From an uncultured Agathobaculum sp. (GTDB lineage Bacteria > Bacillota > Clostridia > Oscillospirales > Butyricicoccaceae), in contig NZ_CALWUN010000006.1 of assembly GCF_944384735.1 (NCBI RefSeq), forward strand, positions 1 through 53,805: DNA of 53,805 nucleotides, in the 5' to 3' direction. Positions 1 through 8,479 of this stretch are shown here, piece by piece; within the stretch, counting starts at the first letter, position 1, and each line of letters starts with the position of its first letter. The notes under the pieces were generated by a model. That model worked only from the letters and a program-made list of their open reading frames with translations, made no database searches and was not told where the DNA came from. Position numbers and translations under genes: made by a program.

Positions 1-2
1 AC

Positions 3-32
3 AAAAAAGGAACTGCCGGATGGCAGCTCCTT
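3..32 (-). terminator. Intrinsic terminator downstream of noc
   Basis: Read on the minus strand, a stem of AAGGA and CTGCC segments, interrupted by one mismatch, closes on a four-base loop and is followed by six T residues. It lies about 60 bases beyond the noc stop codon, so it should end the noc transcript. Confidence 0.75.
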
Positions 33-44
33 GGTCAATTATTC

Positions 45-60
45 TGTTTCACGTGAAACA
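45..60. promoter_or_regulatory. parS centromere site
   Basis: The 16-base perfect palindrome TGTTTCACGTGAAACA is the canonical ParB-binding parS sequence. It sits in the 3' untranslated stretch between the noc stop and its terminator, about 9 kb from dnaA, where parS sites of Firmicutes cluster. It differs from the Noc-binding consensus (ATTTCCCGGGAAAT), so it should be read by a ParB/Spo0J whose gene is not in this window and probably lies beyond the left edge. Confidence 0.93.
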
Positions 61-90
61 ATTTGCATGCTGCCTCGGATATACCCCGCC

Positions 91-918
91 CTATGCCCGC
101 GCATGCGGAATCTGGATGGTCAGCGTCAGGCAGTCATCCTCCTCGGTCTGATCGACTGTCGCACCGATGCCCGCATCGACCATCACACCGACCGCACGGT
201 TGAGCGTGTTGAGAAAGAAGCGAACATCCTTGATGAGCCGCACAACCTTGCGCTCCCCGCCCGACGCAGGCGGCGACTGCTTTTCCAGCAGCAGCGCGTC
301 GATATACTGCTCGGCGCGGTTGACGTTCAAGTCGTGCTCGATAATGTAATTGGTTGCATTGATGCGGTCGGCTTCCTGCTCCAACCGTAGCAGGCAGCGC
401 GCATGCCGCTCGGTCAGACCGGCGCTGCGGATGAGTTCCATGTTCTGCTCAGACAAACGCAGCAGGCGCAGCTTATTGGCGACAGCCGACTGCGTCTTGC
501 CGACCTTGCGTGCCGCCTCCTCCTGCGTCAAACCGTACTGGTCGATCAGACGGCGGAAGCCCTCGGCCTCCTCAAAGAAGTCCAGATCGCGGCGCTGTAA
601 ATTTTCCACCAGTGCGATGGCGGACGAATCCTCATTGTCAGCGGCGATGACCAGACAGGGCACATCGGTTAACCCAGCGACGCGCGCCGCGCGCAGCCGC
701 CGCTCCCCTGCCACCAGCTCATAACCGCCGCCCGGTGCGCGCCGCACGGTCAGTGGGTTGAGCACGCCGTACTGCCGGATGCTCTCGGCCAGCTGGGCAA
801 TTGCTTCCGGGTCAAAATATTTGCGCGGCTGGTTGGGGTTGCGCACGATGTCGCTCACCCGTATCCGCCGCAGCGTCCTGTCCTCTTTTCCTGTCACCAA
901 CGTCAAAACCGACATCAT
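91..918 (-). CDS. noc: Nucleoid occlusion protein Noc (ParB family)
   Basis: A 275-residue ParB-fold CTPase-type DNA-binding protein. The N-terminal domain carries the CTP-binding motifs (QPR near residue 29, GERRLRA near 71-77, ENLQRR near 105). A helix-turn-helix follows, and then a C-terminal dimerisation region. The recognition region reads GKTQSAVANKLRLL and later TERHAR. This matches Bacillus Noc (GKGQS, ANKLR, TERHAR) rather than ParB (GKSRP, ANHLR), so I call Noc. Its place next to rsmG fits. Noc binds DNA and inhibits division over the nucleoid. The start is the ATG at 918, seven bases after AGGAGG; an upstream in-frame TTG lies before this ribosome site. The amphipathic membrane-targeting helix seen at the B. 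subtilis Noc N-terminus is not obvious here. Confidence 0.88.
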   Translation of the reverse strand: MMSVLTLVTGKEDRTLRRIRVSDIVRNPNQPRKYFDPEAIAQLAESIRQYGVLNPLTVRRAPGGGYELVAGERRLRAARVAGLTDVPCLVIAADNEDSSAIALVENLQRRDLDFFEEAEGFRRLIDQYGLTQEEAARKVGKTQSAVANKLRLLRLSEQNMELIRSAGLTERHARCLLRLEQEADRINATNYIIEHDLNVNRAEQYIDALLLEKQSPPASGGERKVVRLIKDVRFFLNTLNRAVGVMVDAGIGATVDQTEEDDCLTLTIQIPHARA

Positions 919-981
919 GCCATCTCCTCCTTGTGCTGTCAAAACCGGCGGATAAGCGAACGCCGGTTATCCTTCGGTAAT

Positions 982-1009
982 AGATTACCATATTATTACA
1001 TTTTGGCAA
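982..1009 (-). promoter_or_regulatory. Candidate promoter of noc
   Basis: On the minus strand TTGCCA (1004-1009) and TAATCT (982-987) are separated by 16 bases, and a TGG just before the -10 gives an extended -10. It lies in an AT-rich patch about 65 bases upstream of the noc start. Confidence 0.5.
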
Positions 1010-1094
1010 GGAAAATCGACCGCAAAACCCGCCTGCTTCGACGAACCTCTGTCATTTCCAACCAGAAAACCCACATTTCCACGCATTTTCGGAC

Positions 1095-1130
1095 AAAAAA
1101 TAACCCTCCGTAATTTCCATACAGAGGGTT
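1095..1130 (-). terminator. Terminator after rsmG
   Basis: On the minus strand an 11-bp stem starting AACCCTC, with one U-G pair, closes on a seven-base loop. It is followed by A and six T residues, shortly after the rsmG stop. It separates the mnmE-mnmG-rsmG unit from noc. Confidence 0.8.
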
Positions 1131-1142
1131 GACATTTCGTAT

Positions 1143-1847
1143 TCACAACGGGTCGGACTGTATCTTCTTGAAGCGGCGCGGATATTTGTCCGGTGTATCC
1201 GCCGTTTTTTGCAGGCGCACGAGCACACGCTCGACGCCGTCGTGCGGCACGGTGTACCGCAGCAGCTCTGCTGCGGGCGCGCCGAGGATGGCAAACGCGC
1301 GCGACGCCGTCCCGACCTCGTCCCCGCAGTCGGCGGCCTTCATCGCGTAGAACAAACCGCCCGTTTTGACCATGGGCAGCGTCAGTTCACACAGCACGCG
1401 CAGGTCAGCTACTGCGCGCGACACCGCAAGGTCGAACGACGCGCGGTGCTGTGCGGCAAATTCCTCGGCACGCGCATGCACGGGCGTGACATTGGCCAGC
1501 CCCAGTGCAGACACGACCTCGGCCAAAAAATCGATGCGCTTGCGCTGCGCGTCAAGCAATGTAAACTGCGCGCCCGGGCACAGCACGGCCAGCGGGATGC
1601 CGGGAAAGCCCGCGCCCGTGCCCACGTCCAGCACGGTCTGCCCTTCCCTGATATAGGGAGCGAGCGCCGCGCAGTCAAGGAAGTGCCGCGTCACGACCTC
1701 CTTGGGGTCGGTCACAGCGGTCAGGTTCATCACCTTGTTTTTTTCCAGCAGCAGGTCAGAATATTGCAGCATTTTTTCCACAGCCTGTGGATCAACCGAA
1801 AGACCAAGCTGCCCCAGACCGGAAGCCAGCAATTCGTAAGCGGTCAT
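1143..1847 (-). CDS. rsmG: 16S rRNA (guanine527-N7)-methyltransferase RsmG
   Basis: A 234-residue class I SAM-dependent methyltransferase that modifies G527 of 16S rRNA in the 530 loop. The family signature is visible: MNLTAV near residue 40, the SAM-binding [16 protein letters not shown] near 70-85, and VSRAVADL near 140, which covers the conserved SRA motif. The length is usual for the family. The start ATG overlaps the mnmG stop by four bases (ATGA), so it is translationally coupled to mnmG, the standard gidA-gidB arrangement near bacterial origins. Loss of this enzyme gives low-level streptomycin resistance in other bacteria. Confidence 0.96.
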   Translation of the reverse strand: MTAYELLASGLGQLGLSVDPQAVEKMLQYSDLLLEKNKVMNLTAVTDPKEVVTRHFLDCAALAPYIREGQTVLDVGTGAGFPGIPLAVLCPGAQFTLLDAQRKRIDFLAEVVSALGLANVTPVHARAEEFAAQHRASFDLAVSRAVADLRVLCELTLPMVKTGGLFYAMKAADCGDEVGTASRAFAILGAPAAELLRYTVPHDGVERVLVRLQKTADTPDKYPRRFKKIQSDPL

Positions 1848-3730
1848 CCCCTGCCCTCCTTCCAGCGGGTCTCCATGAAAATCATCAGCGCGGTGATGTC
1901 AGCCGGCGACACGCCCGAGATGCGCGCGGCCTGTCCGAAGTTGAGCGGCTTGACCTCATTCAGCTTTTGCCGCGCTTCCAGCCGCAGCGAATCAACCTGC
2001 CCGTAATCGAGGTCGGCGGGCAGCGGCCGCGACTGTAACCTGCGGTATTGCTCGACATCGCGCTGCTGGCGGTCGATATAGCCCGCGTACTTAATGCGTA
2101 TCTCGACCTGCTCACGGATGACCGCGGACAGCGCCGGACGGTCGGGGTCGAACCGCGCCAGATCGTCATACCGTAGTTCAGGGCGGCGCAGCAGGTCGAT
2201 CAGCTTGCAGCCCGTCTTGACCGGCGCGCTGTGTTTGCCGGCCAGAAACCCGTTGAGCGCATCCCCCGGCGCAATGCCGACCGAAGCGACGCGGTCAATC
2301 TCCTGCTGCACCTGCCCGTACTTGCGGCGCACCTTTTCCCCGCGCGACAGCGGGTTCAGCCCGATGCGCACACCGATCGGCACGAGCCGCTCATCGGCGT
2401 TGTCCTGCCGCAGCAACAGGCGGTACTCCGACCGCGAGGTCATCATGCGGTACGGCTCATTGGTGCCGCGCGTGACCAGGTCGTCGATCAGCGTGCCGAT
2501 GTAGCCGTCCGCGCGGTCGAGGATGAGCGGCTGCTCCCCTTTGAGCGCAAGCGCCGCATTGACACCCGCGACCAGCCCCTGCGCGGCGGCCTCCTCATAG
2601 CCGGACGAGCCGCAGAACTGCCCCGCGCCGTATAAGCCCTTGACTTTTTTAGTCTCGAGCGTCGGACGCAGCTCCAGCGGGTCGATGCAGTCATACTCGA
2701 TCGCGTAGGCCGGGCGCAGGATCTCGGCGCGCTCCAAACCCTTGACCGTGTGCAGCATGTCGCGCTGCACGTCAAACGGCATGGACGATGAAAAGCCCTG
2801 CACATACATTTCCTCGGTGTCCAGCCCCATCGGCTCAAGGAATAGCTGGTGGCGCGGCTTGTCGGCAAAGCGAACCACCTTGTCCTCAATCGACGGGCAG
2901 TAGCGCGGCCCCACGCCCTCGATCTTGCCGCCGTAAAGCGGCGAACGGTCGAGGTTGGCGCGGATCAGGTCGTGCGTCGCAGATGTTGTATAGGTCAGAT
3001 AGCAGACCGCGCGGTTTTCCGGCGGTTTTTCCGTCTCGAACGAGAACGGGATGATCTCGTCCTCGCCCGCCTGCAATTCCAGCCCGGAAAAATCGACCGA
3101 CCGACGGTGGATGCGCGGCGGCGTGCCGGTTTTGAACCGCTGCAGCCGCAGGCCGAGCGCGCGCAGCGAGTCAGTCAGCGGCTTTGCCGCCGCCATGCCG
3201 TCCGGGCCGCTGTCGCAGGCATAGTCCCCGATGATGATACGCCCGCCGAGGAACGTGCCCGACGCAATGATCACGGCTTTGACCGGGTGCCGCGCGCCAA
3301 TCGCGGTCACGACCGCGCATACCGCGCCATCCTCCGTCTCAATCGAGACGACCTCGTCCTGCTTGAGGAACAGGTTGTCCTGCCGCTCAAGCGCGTGCTT
3401 CATATAGGTGCGGTAGGCGACGCGGTCGGCCTGCGCCCGCAGCGAATGCACAGCGGGGCCTTTGCCCCGGTTGAGCATACGGTACTGAATGCAGGCGGCG
3501 TCGGCCGCGCGCGCCATCTCACCGCCCAGCGCATCGATCTCGCGCACCAGATGTCCCTTGGCCGTGCCGCCGATCGCCGGGTTGCAGGGCATATTGCCGA
3601 CCGCATCAAGGTTGATCGTAAAACAGGCGGTTTTCATGCCGAGCCGCGCGGCGGCCAGCGCCGCCTCAATGCCCGCATGCCCCGCGCCGACGACCGCGAC
3701 ATCATAGGGTTCTGCTGCAAAGCCCGTCAT
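1844..3730 (-). CDS. mnmG: tRNA uridine-5-carboxymethylaminomethyl modification enzyme MnmG (GidA)
   Basis: A 628-residue FAD enzyme. With MnmE it installs the cmnm5 group on wobble U34 of several tRNAs. The N-terminal Rossmann FAD motif [19 protein letters not shown] is at about residues 12-30. Family blocks follow, such as [26 protein letters not shown] (about 45-70) and FKTGTPPRI. The C-terminal helical domain ends in the conserved [20 protein letters not shown]. The start is the ATG at 3730, preceded by AAGGAGG at seven to eight bases; the reading frame stays open upstream without a better site. The length equals the family norm. It lies between its partner mnmE and rsmG, but a terminator separates it from mnmE. 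Confidence 0.97.
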   Translation of the reverse strand: MTGFAAEPYDVAVVGAGHAGIEAALAAARLGMKTACFTINLDAVGNMPCNPAIGGTAKGHLVREIDALGGEMARAADAACIQYRMLNRGKGPAVHSLRAQADRVAYRTYMKHALERQDNLFLKQDEVVSIETEDGAVCAVVTAIGARHPVKAVIIASGTFLGGRIIIGDYACDSGPDGMAAAKPLTDSLRALGLRLQRFKTGTPPRIHRRSVDFSGLELQAGEDEIIPFSFETEKPPENRAVCYLTYTTSATHDLIRANLDRSPLYGGKIEGVGPRYCPSIEDKVVRFADKPRHQLFLEPMGLDTEEMYVQGFSSSMPFDVQRDMLHTVKGLERAEILRPAYAIEYDCIDPLELRPTLETKKVKGLYGAGQFCGSSGYEEAAAQGLVAGVNAALALKGEQPLILDRADGYIGTLIDDLVTRGTNEPYRMMTSRSEYRLLLRQDNADERLVPIGVRIGLNPLSRGEKVRRKYGQVQQEIDRVASVGIAPGDALNGFLAGKHSAPVKTGCKLIDLLRRPELRYDDLARFDPDRPALSAVIREQVEIRIKYAGYIDRQQRDVEQYRRLQSRPLPADLDYGQVDSLRLEARQKLNEVKPLNFGQAARISGVSPADITALMIFMETRWKEGRG

Positions 3731-3805
3731 GCTGTCCCCTCCTTCCATGATTGCCATACCGGTATTTTGCCCAAAGGGCTTGACAGCCCGCCCTTTGTGC
3801 ATACC

Positions 3806-3835
3806 TGTTGATAACTCTGTGTAAACTTTGGATAA
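3806..3835. promoter_or_regulatory. Cluster of DnaA-box-like 9-mers upstream of mnmG
   Basis: Within 30 bases lie TGTTGATAA (3806-3814), TGTGTAAAC (3818-3826) and TTTGGATAA (3827-3835). Against TGTGGATAA/TGTGTATAA these have one, two and one mismatches, all in the same orientation. A TTGCGC-TTTT-GCGCAA inverted repeat follows at 3837-3852. The patch is AT-rich in a GC-rich genome and would include the mnmG promoter, for which I see only a weak extended -10 candidate. Confidence 0.4.
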
Positions 3836-3920
3836 CTTGCGCTTTTGCGCAAAAGATTGATTACCATTTTCAAATATTACATTACAATATTACAGATAGT
3901 ATAGAACCTATGCCGATAGA

Positions 3921-3952
3921 AAAGGGCCGCTGCGCGCGGCAGGCGGCCCTTT
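3921..3952 (-). terminator. Terminator after mnmE
   Basis: A perfect 10-bp stem (AAAGGGCCGC with GCGGCCCTTT) closes on a 12-base GC-rich loop. On the minus strand the T residues at the end of the stem are followed by TCTAT, 19 bases after the mnmE stop. Confidence 0.7.
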
Positions 3953-3970
3953 GGCTTTTCTTTCGACGGC

Positions 3971-5332
3971 TTATTTGCCGACGCAGAAATCACTGAAAAT
4001 GCGGGTGATGACCGCTTCGGTCACGGTTTCGCCCGTGATCTCGCCGAGCGCCGCGATTGCGCCCTCGGCGTCCATGACCACCGCATCCGGCGTCATACCG
4101 GACTGGGCGGCGTACAGCGCAGACTCGCACCGCTCGGCGGCGCGGGCCAGCGCCGCGGCCTGCCGGGCGTTGGTGATGAGCGCGCCGTCAAACGCGCCGT
4201 CGCCCAAGCCGACCGTGCGCGGGATGAGCGTCAGCAGCTTGTCCATGCCCTCCCCGGTCTTGGCCGACAGCGGGACGATGTGCAGGAAATGCTTTTTGAG
4301 CAGCTTTTCATCCAGCTGCTGCGGCAGGTCGACCTTATTGAGCACGGCAATCGCGCGGTGCCCGGCCGCACGGGCGAGCACCAGCATGTCCTCGTCGCCA
4401 ATCGGCTGCGCGCCGTCAAACACGGCCAGGATGAGCGCCGAGGCCGACGCTTCAGCCAGCGCGCGGTCGATGCCCGCCTGTTCGATGGGGTCGGTCGTGT
4501 CGCGCAGGCCGGCGGTGTCGGTCACGCGCAGCAGCAGCTGCCCAACCTTGACGTTTTCCTCGATCAGGTCGCGCGTCGTGCCCGGGATATCGGTCACGAT
4601 GGCGCGCTCCCGGCCGAGCAGCGCATTGAGCAGCGTCGACTTGCCTGCATTCGGCCGCCCAAGGATGACGCACGGCACGCCTTCGCGTAGAATGCGCCCG
4701 CGCTCATAGCTTTCGGCCATCGCATACAGGCGGCTGGTCGTGCGGTGCAGCAGCGCGGCCGCGTCGTCGAACAGCACCGGGTCGATATCCTCATCCGGGA
4801 AATCGACGACCGCATGGAAGTGCGCGACCATGCCGATCAGCTCCTCGCGCATATCGTGCACGGGCGACCCGACCGAACCCATCACCTGCGCCGCCGCATT
4901 CTGCGCGGCTTCGGCGGTGCGGGCGGTGATCAGGTCGTGCACAGCCTCGGCTTCGCTCAGGCCGAGCTTGCCGTTGAGGAACGCCCGGCGGGTGAACTCG
5001 CCCGCCTCAGCCTGCCGCACGCCCTGCCGGAACAACGCGTCCATACCCTGCTGTAGCACCGCCGTCGAACCGTGGCACTGGAGCTCGGCCATCGGCTCGC
5101 CGGTATAGGTGTGGGGTGCGTGGAACGCGACCGCATAGCAGCAGTCGGCGACCTTGCCGTTGTCCCCGAGCAGTGTGCCGAACATCAGCTTTTGGGCGGG
5201 GGCGTCGGTCATACGCACGCCGCTTTTGGTGCGGAATACGGCGTCCACCGCCTGTATCGCACGCTCGCCCGACACCCGGATCAGACCGATCGGCCCGCCC
5301 GCGGAGGAGATGGCGGCAATCGTATCATTCAT
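3971..5332 (-). CDS. mnmE: tRNA modification GTPase MnmE (TrmE)
   Basis: A 453-residue GTPase partner of MnmG in U34 tRNA modification. The N-terminal formyl-THF-binding domain begins DTIAAIS and contains PIGLIRVSG. The inserted G domain shows G1 GRPNAGKST (about 226-234), G2/G3 GTTRD and DTAGLRDT, and G4 NKVD. The C-terminus ends in CVGK, the conserved CxGK catalytic-cysteine motif. The start at 5332 is preceded by AGGGGAG. It is followed by a terminator, so mnmG downstream probably has its own promoter. Confidence 0.97.
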   Translation of the reverse strand: MNDTIAAISSAGGPIGLIRVSGERAIQAVDAVFRTKSGVRMTDAPAQKLMFGTLLGDNGKVADCCYAVAFHAPHTYTGEPMAELQCHGSTAVLQQGMDALFRQGVRQAEAGEFTRRAFLNGKLGLSEAEAVHDLITARTAEAAQNAAAQVMGSVGSPVHDMREELIGMVAHFHAVVDFPDEDIDPVLFDDAAALLHRTTSRLYAMAESYERGRILREGVPCVILGRPNAGKSTLLNALLGRERAIVTDIPGTTRDLIEENVKVGQLLLRVTDTAGLRDTTDPIEQAGIDRALAEASASALILAVFDGAQPIGDEDMLVLARAAGHRAIAVLNKVDLPQQLDEKLLKKHFLHIVPLSAKTGEGMDKLLTLIPRTVGLGDGAFDGALITNARQAAALARAAERCESALYAAQSGMTPDAVVMDAEGAIAALGEITGETVTEAVITRIFSDFCVGK

Positions 5333-5352
5333 AGGTTTCTCCCCTTTTGGAT

Positions 5353-6387
5353 TCAGGAGCGGTTGCGGTAGCTGTTATCCGGTGCGATCACCACGCGGCG
5401 TCCCGGCTCGGTGCCGGTCGAATAGGTCGTCACGCCGTTGAAATCCTGCAATGCGGCATGGATGATGCGGCGCTCGTAAGGGTTCATCGGTTCAAGCGTC
5501 ATCGAGCGGTGGGACTTGACCACCTTCATCGCCATCTTGCGGGCGAGGCGCTCGAGGCTCTCGGCGCGCTTTTCGCGGTAGTTCTCGGTGTTGACCGACA
5601 GGCGGACATGCTCATCAAGCGCGTTATTGAGCACGAGCGAGCCGAGGTACTGGATAGCGTCCAGCGTGTCGCCGCGGCGGCCGATGATCGGCCCCATATC
5701 CGAGCCGGAGATCTCGAGCCGCAGCTGGTCGCAGTCGACCTGCGGCAGCGTCTTGACCTGACCCTCGACACCCATCTTTTCGAGCAGGCCGGTGATAAAA
5801 TCGGTCGCCAGCTGCTCGGCCTTCTTCATGCACTCCTCGGATACCGGGATGAGCTCGCGCTCCTTGGGGACGGACGGAGTAATCGGCCGTTCCTCGCGCG
5901 GGCGGCGTTCCCGGCGGCCGCCGCGCTCCCGGCGCGGGCGCTCCCGGCGGGGCGGGCGCTCGATTTCCAGCTTTTCCGGCACAAAATCCGCAGGCGCGGC
6001 CTTGACCAGACGGGGCGTATCATCCGCATCGGTGATGGACAGCTTCTGCGGCTTTTCCGCACGGGGCTTTTCGGCGCGGGGCGGCTTGTCCGCCTTGGGC
6101 GCCGGCGCGGGCTTATCCGCATGGCGCGGCTTTTCCGCCTTGGGTGCAGCGGGCTTTTCTGCCTTTTCCACAGGGGTGTGGACGGGTTCGGGCGCTTTGA
6201 CCGGCTCGTCCGGCACCTCATAGGTCACGCGCACGCGCGCGGGCGTCGCACCGATGCCGAGAAAACCCTTTTTGCCGTTGTCGAGCACCTCGACGGAAAC
6301 GTCGTCGCGGTCCATCCCCAGCTGCTTGAGCGCCGCGGCGATCGCGGCGTCGCGGTTCTCGCCTGTGGTTTCAATATATTTCTGCAT
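5353..6387 (-). CDS. khpB: RNA-binding protein Jag/KhpB (EloR)
   Basis: A 344-residue protein with three recognisable parts. A Jag N-terminal domain (residues 1-55, with KKGFLGIG) comes first. A long Ala/Lys/Pro/Arg-rich low-complexity linker covers about 60-180. A KH type II domain follows, with the GRRG loop in PIIGRRGDTLDAIQYLG, and then a C-terminal R3H domain with the RxxxH core in PYERRIIHAAL. KhpB binds RNA and helps control cell elongation and division in Firmicutes. It follows yidC by three bases, the standard yidC-jag pair, and its ribosome site lies inside the yidC end. The highly charged linker is longer than in Bacillus Jag and is probably disordered. Confidence 0.93.
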   Translation of the reverse strand: MQKYIETTGENRDAAIAAALKQLGMDRDDVSVEVLDNGKKGFLGIGATPARVRVTYEVPDEPVKAPEPVHTPVEKAEKPAAPKAEKPRHADKPAPAPKADKPPRAEKPRAEKPQKLSITDADDTPRLVKAAPADFVPEKLEIERPPRRERPRRERGGRRERRPREERPITPSVPKERELIPVSEECMKKAEQLATDFITGLLEKMGVEGQVKTLPQVDCDQLRLEISGSDMGPIIGRRGDTLDAIQYLGSLVLNNALDEHVRLSVNTENYREKRAESLERLARKMAMKVVKSHRSMTLEPMNPYERRIIHAALQDFNGVTTYSTGTEPGRRVVIAPDNSYRNRS

Positions 6388-6390
6388 GGA

Positions 6391-7410
6391 TCACTTTGCC
6401 CCCTTCTTTTTCTTGGCGGCCTTTTCCTTGCCCGCCTCGGACGCTGCCGCAGCGGCGCGCGCCTTTTCGGCCTGCTCGATCTGGGCGGCCTTGTGCGCGG
6501 CGCGCTTGGCTTCCTTCTCTTCCGCGGCGAGCGCGTTTTCCTCGGCGTCCTTCTTTTCCTTCTTGCCGCGCAGGTAGGTGGTCAGCACGATTTCCTGCAC
6601 GCAGGTGAGCACGTTGTTGAAAATCCAGTAAATGCCGATCGCGCCGGGCAGGATAAAGCCGAAGTAAAGCGACATGAGCGGCATCATGATGTTGAGCATG
6701 CGCATCTGGCCGGCGGCGGCGCTGTTCTGCGTGTTCTGCATCTTCTGCATCACAAAGCTGGACAGGAACGCTGTCGCGCCCGACAGGATCGGGATGATCC
6801 AGATGATGCTCGGGTCGGTGATCGACGGGGTCTGTGCCAGGTTGAGGCCGAGGAAGTTGAAATCAATGTTGAGCAGCTGGCCCGCGCCGTCGGTGATCGC
6901 GGTGACCGCATCCGGCCACACGCCGCCGTTCTGCGTGAACAGGTCGCCCAGCTTTTCTGCAACCGTGATCTGGCCGTAGTAGCCCGCCGTCGCCATATCG
7001 ACGCCGACCAGCTGCGCCAGCTGGTTGATGACCTGGTCGCCAAAGCCCATCATGAACTTGAGCGGCTGCTGCACGGCATAGTACAGGCCCATCATCACGG
7101 GCAGCGGGATGAACTGCGGCAGGCAGCCCGACATCGGGTTGACGCCGTGGCGGTCATACAGCTTCTGCATCTCCTCATTGAGCTTGACGCGGTTGTTCGC
7201 GTACTTCTTTTGCAGCTGCTGCATTTCGGCATTGAGCGCGCTCATCGCGAGCATGTTCTTTTTGCCCTTGATGGCCAGCGGGATACAGACCAGCTTGACC
7301 AGCAGCGCAAACAGGATGACCGCAAGGCCGTACGAGCCGACATGCTCAAAAATCCAGAGCAGCAGCAAGCCGAGCGGCCTGACGATGACAATTCCGAAAA
7401 TTTCTCCCAT
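6391..7410 (-). CDS. yidC: Membrane protein insertase YidC/Oxa1
   Basis: A 339-residue polytopic insertase that places proteins into the cytoplasmic membrane with or without SecYEG. A hydrophobic N-terminus is followed by the conserved amphipathic/coiled region (MSALNAEMQQLQKKY, then the NPMSGCLPQFIPLPVMMGLYYAV block at about 115-137). Further membrane segments follow near 200-225 and 245-270, the last with the Oxa1-typical LPGAIGIYWIFNN. The C-terminal tail (about 285-339) is Lys/Ala-rich and basic, suited to ribosome contact. It forms a unit with yidD and rnpA upstream and khpB downstream. Confidence 0.95.
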   Translation of the reverse strand: MGEIFGIVIVRPLGLLLLWIFEHVGSYGLAVILFALLVKLVCIPLAIKGKKNMLAMSALNAEMQQLQKKYANNRVKLNEEMQKLYDRHGVNPMSGCLPQFIPLPVMMGLYYAVQQPLKFMMGFGDQVINQLAQLVGVDMATAGYYGQITVAEKLGDLFTQNGGVWPDAVTAITDGAGQLLNIDFNFLGLNLAQTPSITDPSIIWIIPILSGATAFLSSFVMQKMQNTQNSAAAGQMRMLNIMMPLMSLYFGFILPGAIGIYWIFNNVLTCVQEIVLTTYLRGKKEKKDAEENALAAEEKEAKRAAHKAAQIEQAEKARAAAAASEAGKEKAAKKKKGAK

Positions 7411-7468
7411 ATAAACCTCCGTAAGGTTATTTTTTCAAATCAGACCGGAAAACCGGCCCTCCCCCTTT

Positions 7469-7681
7469 TCACGGCACGGGATCGTAAGGCCCGCGTTTGG
7501 AAAACGGGTGGCAGCGGCAGATGCGCCTGAACGCCAGCCAGCCCCCCTTGAGCGCGCCGTATTTCTCGATCGCCTCGATCGCATATTGCGAACAGGTCGG
7601 GATATAACGGCAGCAGGGCGGTCTGGTGGGCGAGATATAGCGGCGGTAAAACCGGATCGCCGCCAGCATCGCGCGCTTCAT
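7469..7681 (-). CDS. yidD: Membrane protein insertion efficiency factor YidD
   Basis: A 70-residue small basic protein with the YidD signature: [29 protein letters not shown], then [18 protein letters not shown] text (here [14 protein letters not shown]) and a GPYDPVP end. Its function is supportive: it improves YidC-dependent insertion at the membrane. The ATG overlaps the rnpA stop by four bases, implying translational coupling. Confidence 0.93.
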   Translation of the reverse strand: MKRAMLAAIRFYRRYISPTRPPCCRYIPTCSQYAIEAIEKYGALKGGWLAFRRICRCHPFSKRGPYDPVP

Positions 7682-8022
7682 GGCTGCGCCGCCGCGGCTT
7701 TGTTCTCCTTGAGGGCGCGCAGCAGCGATTTTTCGATTTCCCAGTAGGTCGCACCCACCGCGCGGCTGCGCGCGACGAGCACAAGGTCGACGCCTGTGGC
7801 GAACTCCGCCTCATGGAGACGGTAAGCCTCGCGGAACAGGCGCTTGACGCGGTTCCTCTGCACCGCGCCGGCCAGCTTGGCGCTGACCGTCAGCCCCAGA
7901 CGGTTATAACCCAGCCGGTTCTTCCGGCAGTACAGCACCAAATGCCGCCCTGCCGACGAAGTCCCGCGGTGGTACAGTCGCCGGAACTCATGGTTTTCCT
8001 TTAAGGATATGGTGTGTTTCAT
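7678..8022 (-). CDS. rnpA: Ribonuclease P protein component
   Basis: A 114-residue basic protein cofactor of RNase P, which matures tRNA 5' ends. The family core [13 protein letters not shown] (RNR motif) is at about residues 60-72 and the aromatic/basic N-terminal cleft region ([13 protein letters not shown]) is clear. The start chosen is the ATG at 8022, giving the standard [14 protein letters not shown]-terminus behind GAGGGGA; an in-frame ATG 30 bases upstream is less likely. Unusually, 457 bases packed with hairpins, including a minus-strand terminator, separate it from rpmH. In most Firmicutes the two genes are nearly contiguous. I see no clear promoter of its own. Confidence 0.94.
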   Translation of the reverse strand: MKHTISLKENHEFRRLYHRGTSSAGRHLVLYCRKNRLGYNRLGLTVSAKLAGAVQRNRVKRLFREAYRLHEAEFATGVDLVLVARSRAVGATYWEIEKSLLRALKENKAAAAQP

Positions 8023-8210
8023 CTGTGTCCCCTCGTTTTTCCCGATGCCCATGAAAAACCGAAGGCAGCGCCCGGAACGGGCGTTGTCCTGACATCCTTT
8101 GCAGCTAAGTAGTTTGCAAAGCCGGCCGCACCGCTTGTCCCCGGTGGGTGACGGCCCGAATCCTGTCTACCGGGGCTGCCAAAGGCAGCCTGTCCCCATA
8201 CGCGCGGCAA

Positions 8211-8243
8211 AAGAAAAAACGGACCGCATATCCTGCGGCCCGT
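8211..8243 (-). terminator. Intrinsic terminator between rpmH and rnpA
   Basis: On the minus strand the stem ACGGGCCGCA with TGCGGTCCGT (one mismatched pair) and a five-base loop is followed by a T-rich run TTTTTTCTTTT. It lies 237 bases beyond the rpmH stop and about 190 bases before rnpA. It should reduce read-through into rnpA-yidD-yidC. Further hairpins without T-tracts lie at 8069-8083, 8097-8121, 8139-8175, 8174-8190, 8256-8270 and 8279-8304, and I see no gene in 8023-8479. Confidence 0.7.
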
Positions 8244-8314
8244 TGCAGTCCCTTTCGCGCCGCCGGCGCGTATTTGTCTCGATCGAAACTACACTTTCGA
8301 TCGAAATAAAATGG

Positions 8315-8474
8315 AAAAGAAAAGTCTCTGCTTTTCTTTTCATCAAAAGTCCGGGCTCTGCCCGGTCTTTTGATACCCCGACCTAGCCGCCTTGGGCGGC
8401 GTCCAGGGGGTATCAAAATCCGGTTGCTTCCAGAACCGGATTTTGTATATAGGGGGAATGGATTCCCCCTATAT
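8315..8474 (+). repeat. Modular hairpin element, copy A (3' of rpmH)
   Basis: Five perfect or near-perfect stem-loops stand end to end: 8315-8340 (AAAAGAAAAG arms), 8342-8374 (ATCAAAAG and CCGGG arms), 8375-8411 (ACCCC outer and GCCGCC-TTG-GGCGGC inner arms), 8414-8445 (CAAAATCCGGTT arms) and 8447-8474 (ATAGGGGGAAT arms). The linkers and the third hairpin recur at 52646-52847 in the same orientation and, less completely, inverted at 52481-52604, with different stem sequences. The element ends six bases from the rpmH stop codon. It has no coding potential that I can see. Confidence 0.85.
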
Positions 8475-8479
8475 CTGTC

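Noticed and set aside
5347..7530. Long open frame on the plus strand opposite yidC and jag
   Set aside because: It is antisense to three well-recognised genes, rich in Arg/Gly/His, has no recognisable family and no ribosome site. It is a by-product of GC-rich codon usage.
8345..8360. RNase P RNA-like motif AAAGTCCGGGCTC in the rpmH-rnpA gap
   Set aside because: It is simply one arm and loop of the hairpin at 8342-8374. None of the other conserved RNase P RNA segments is present around it.
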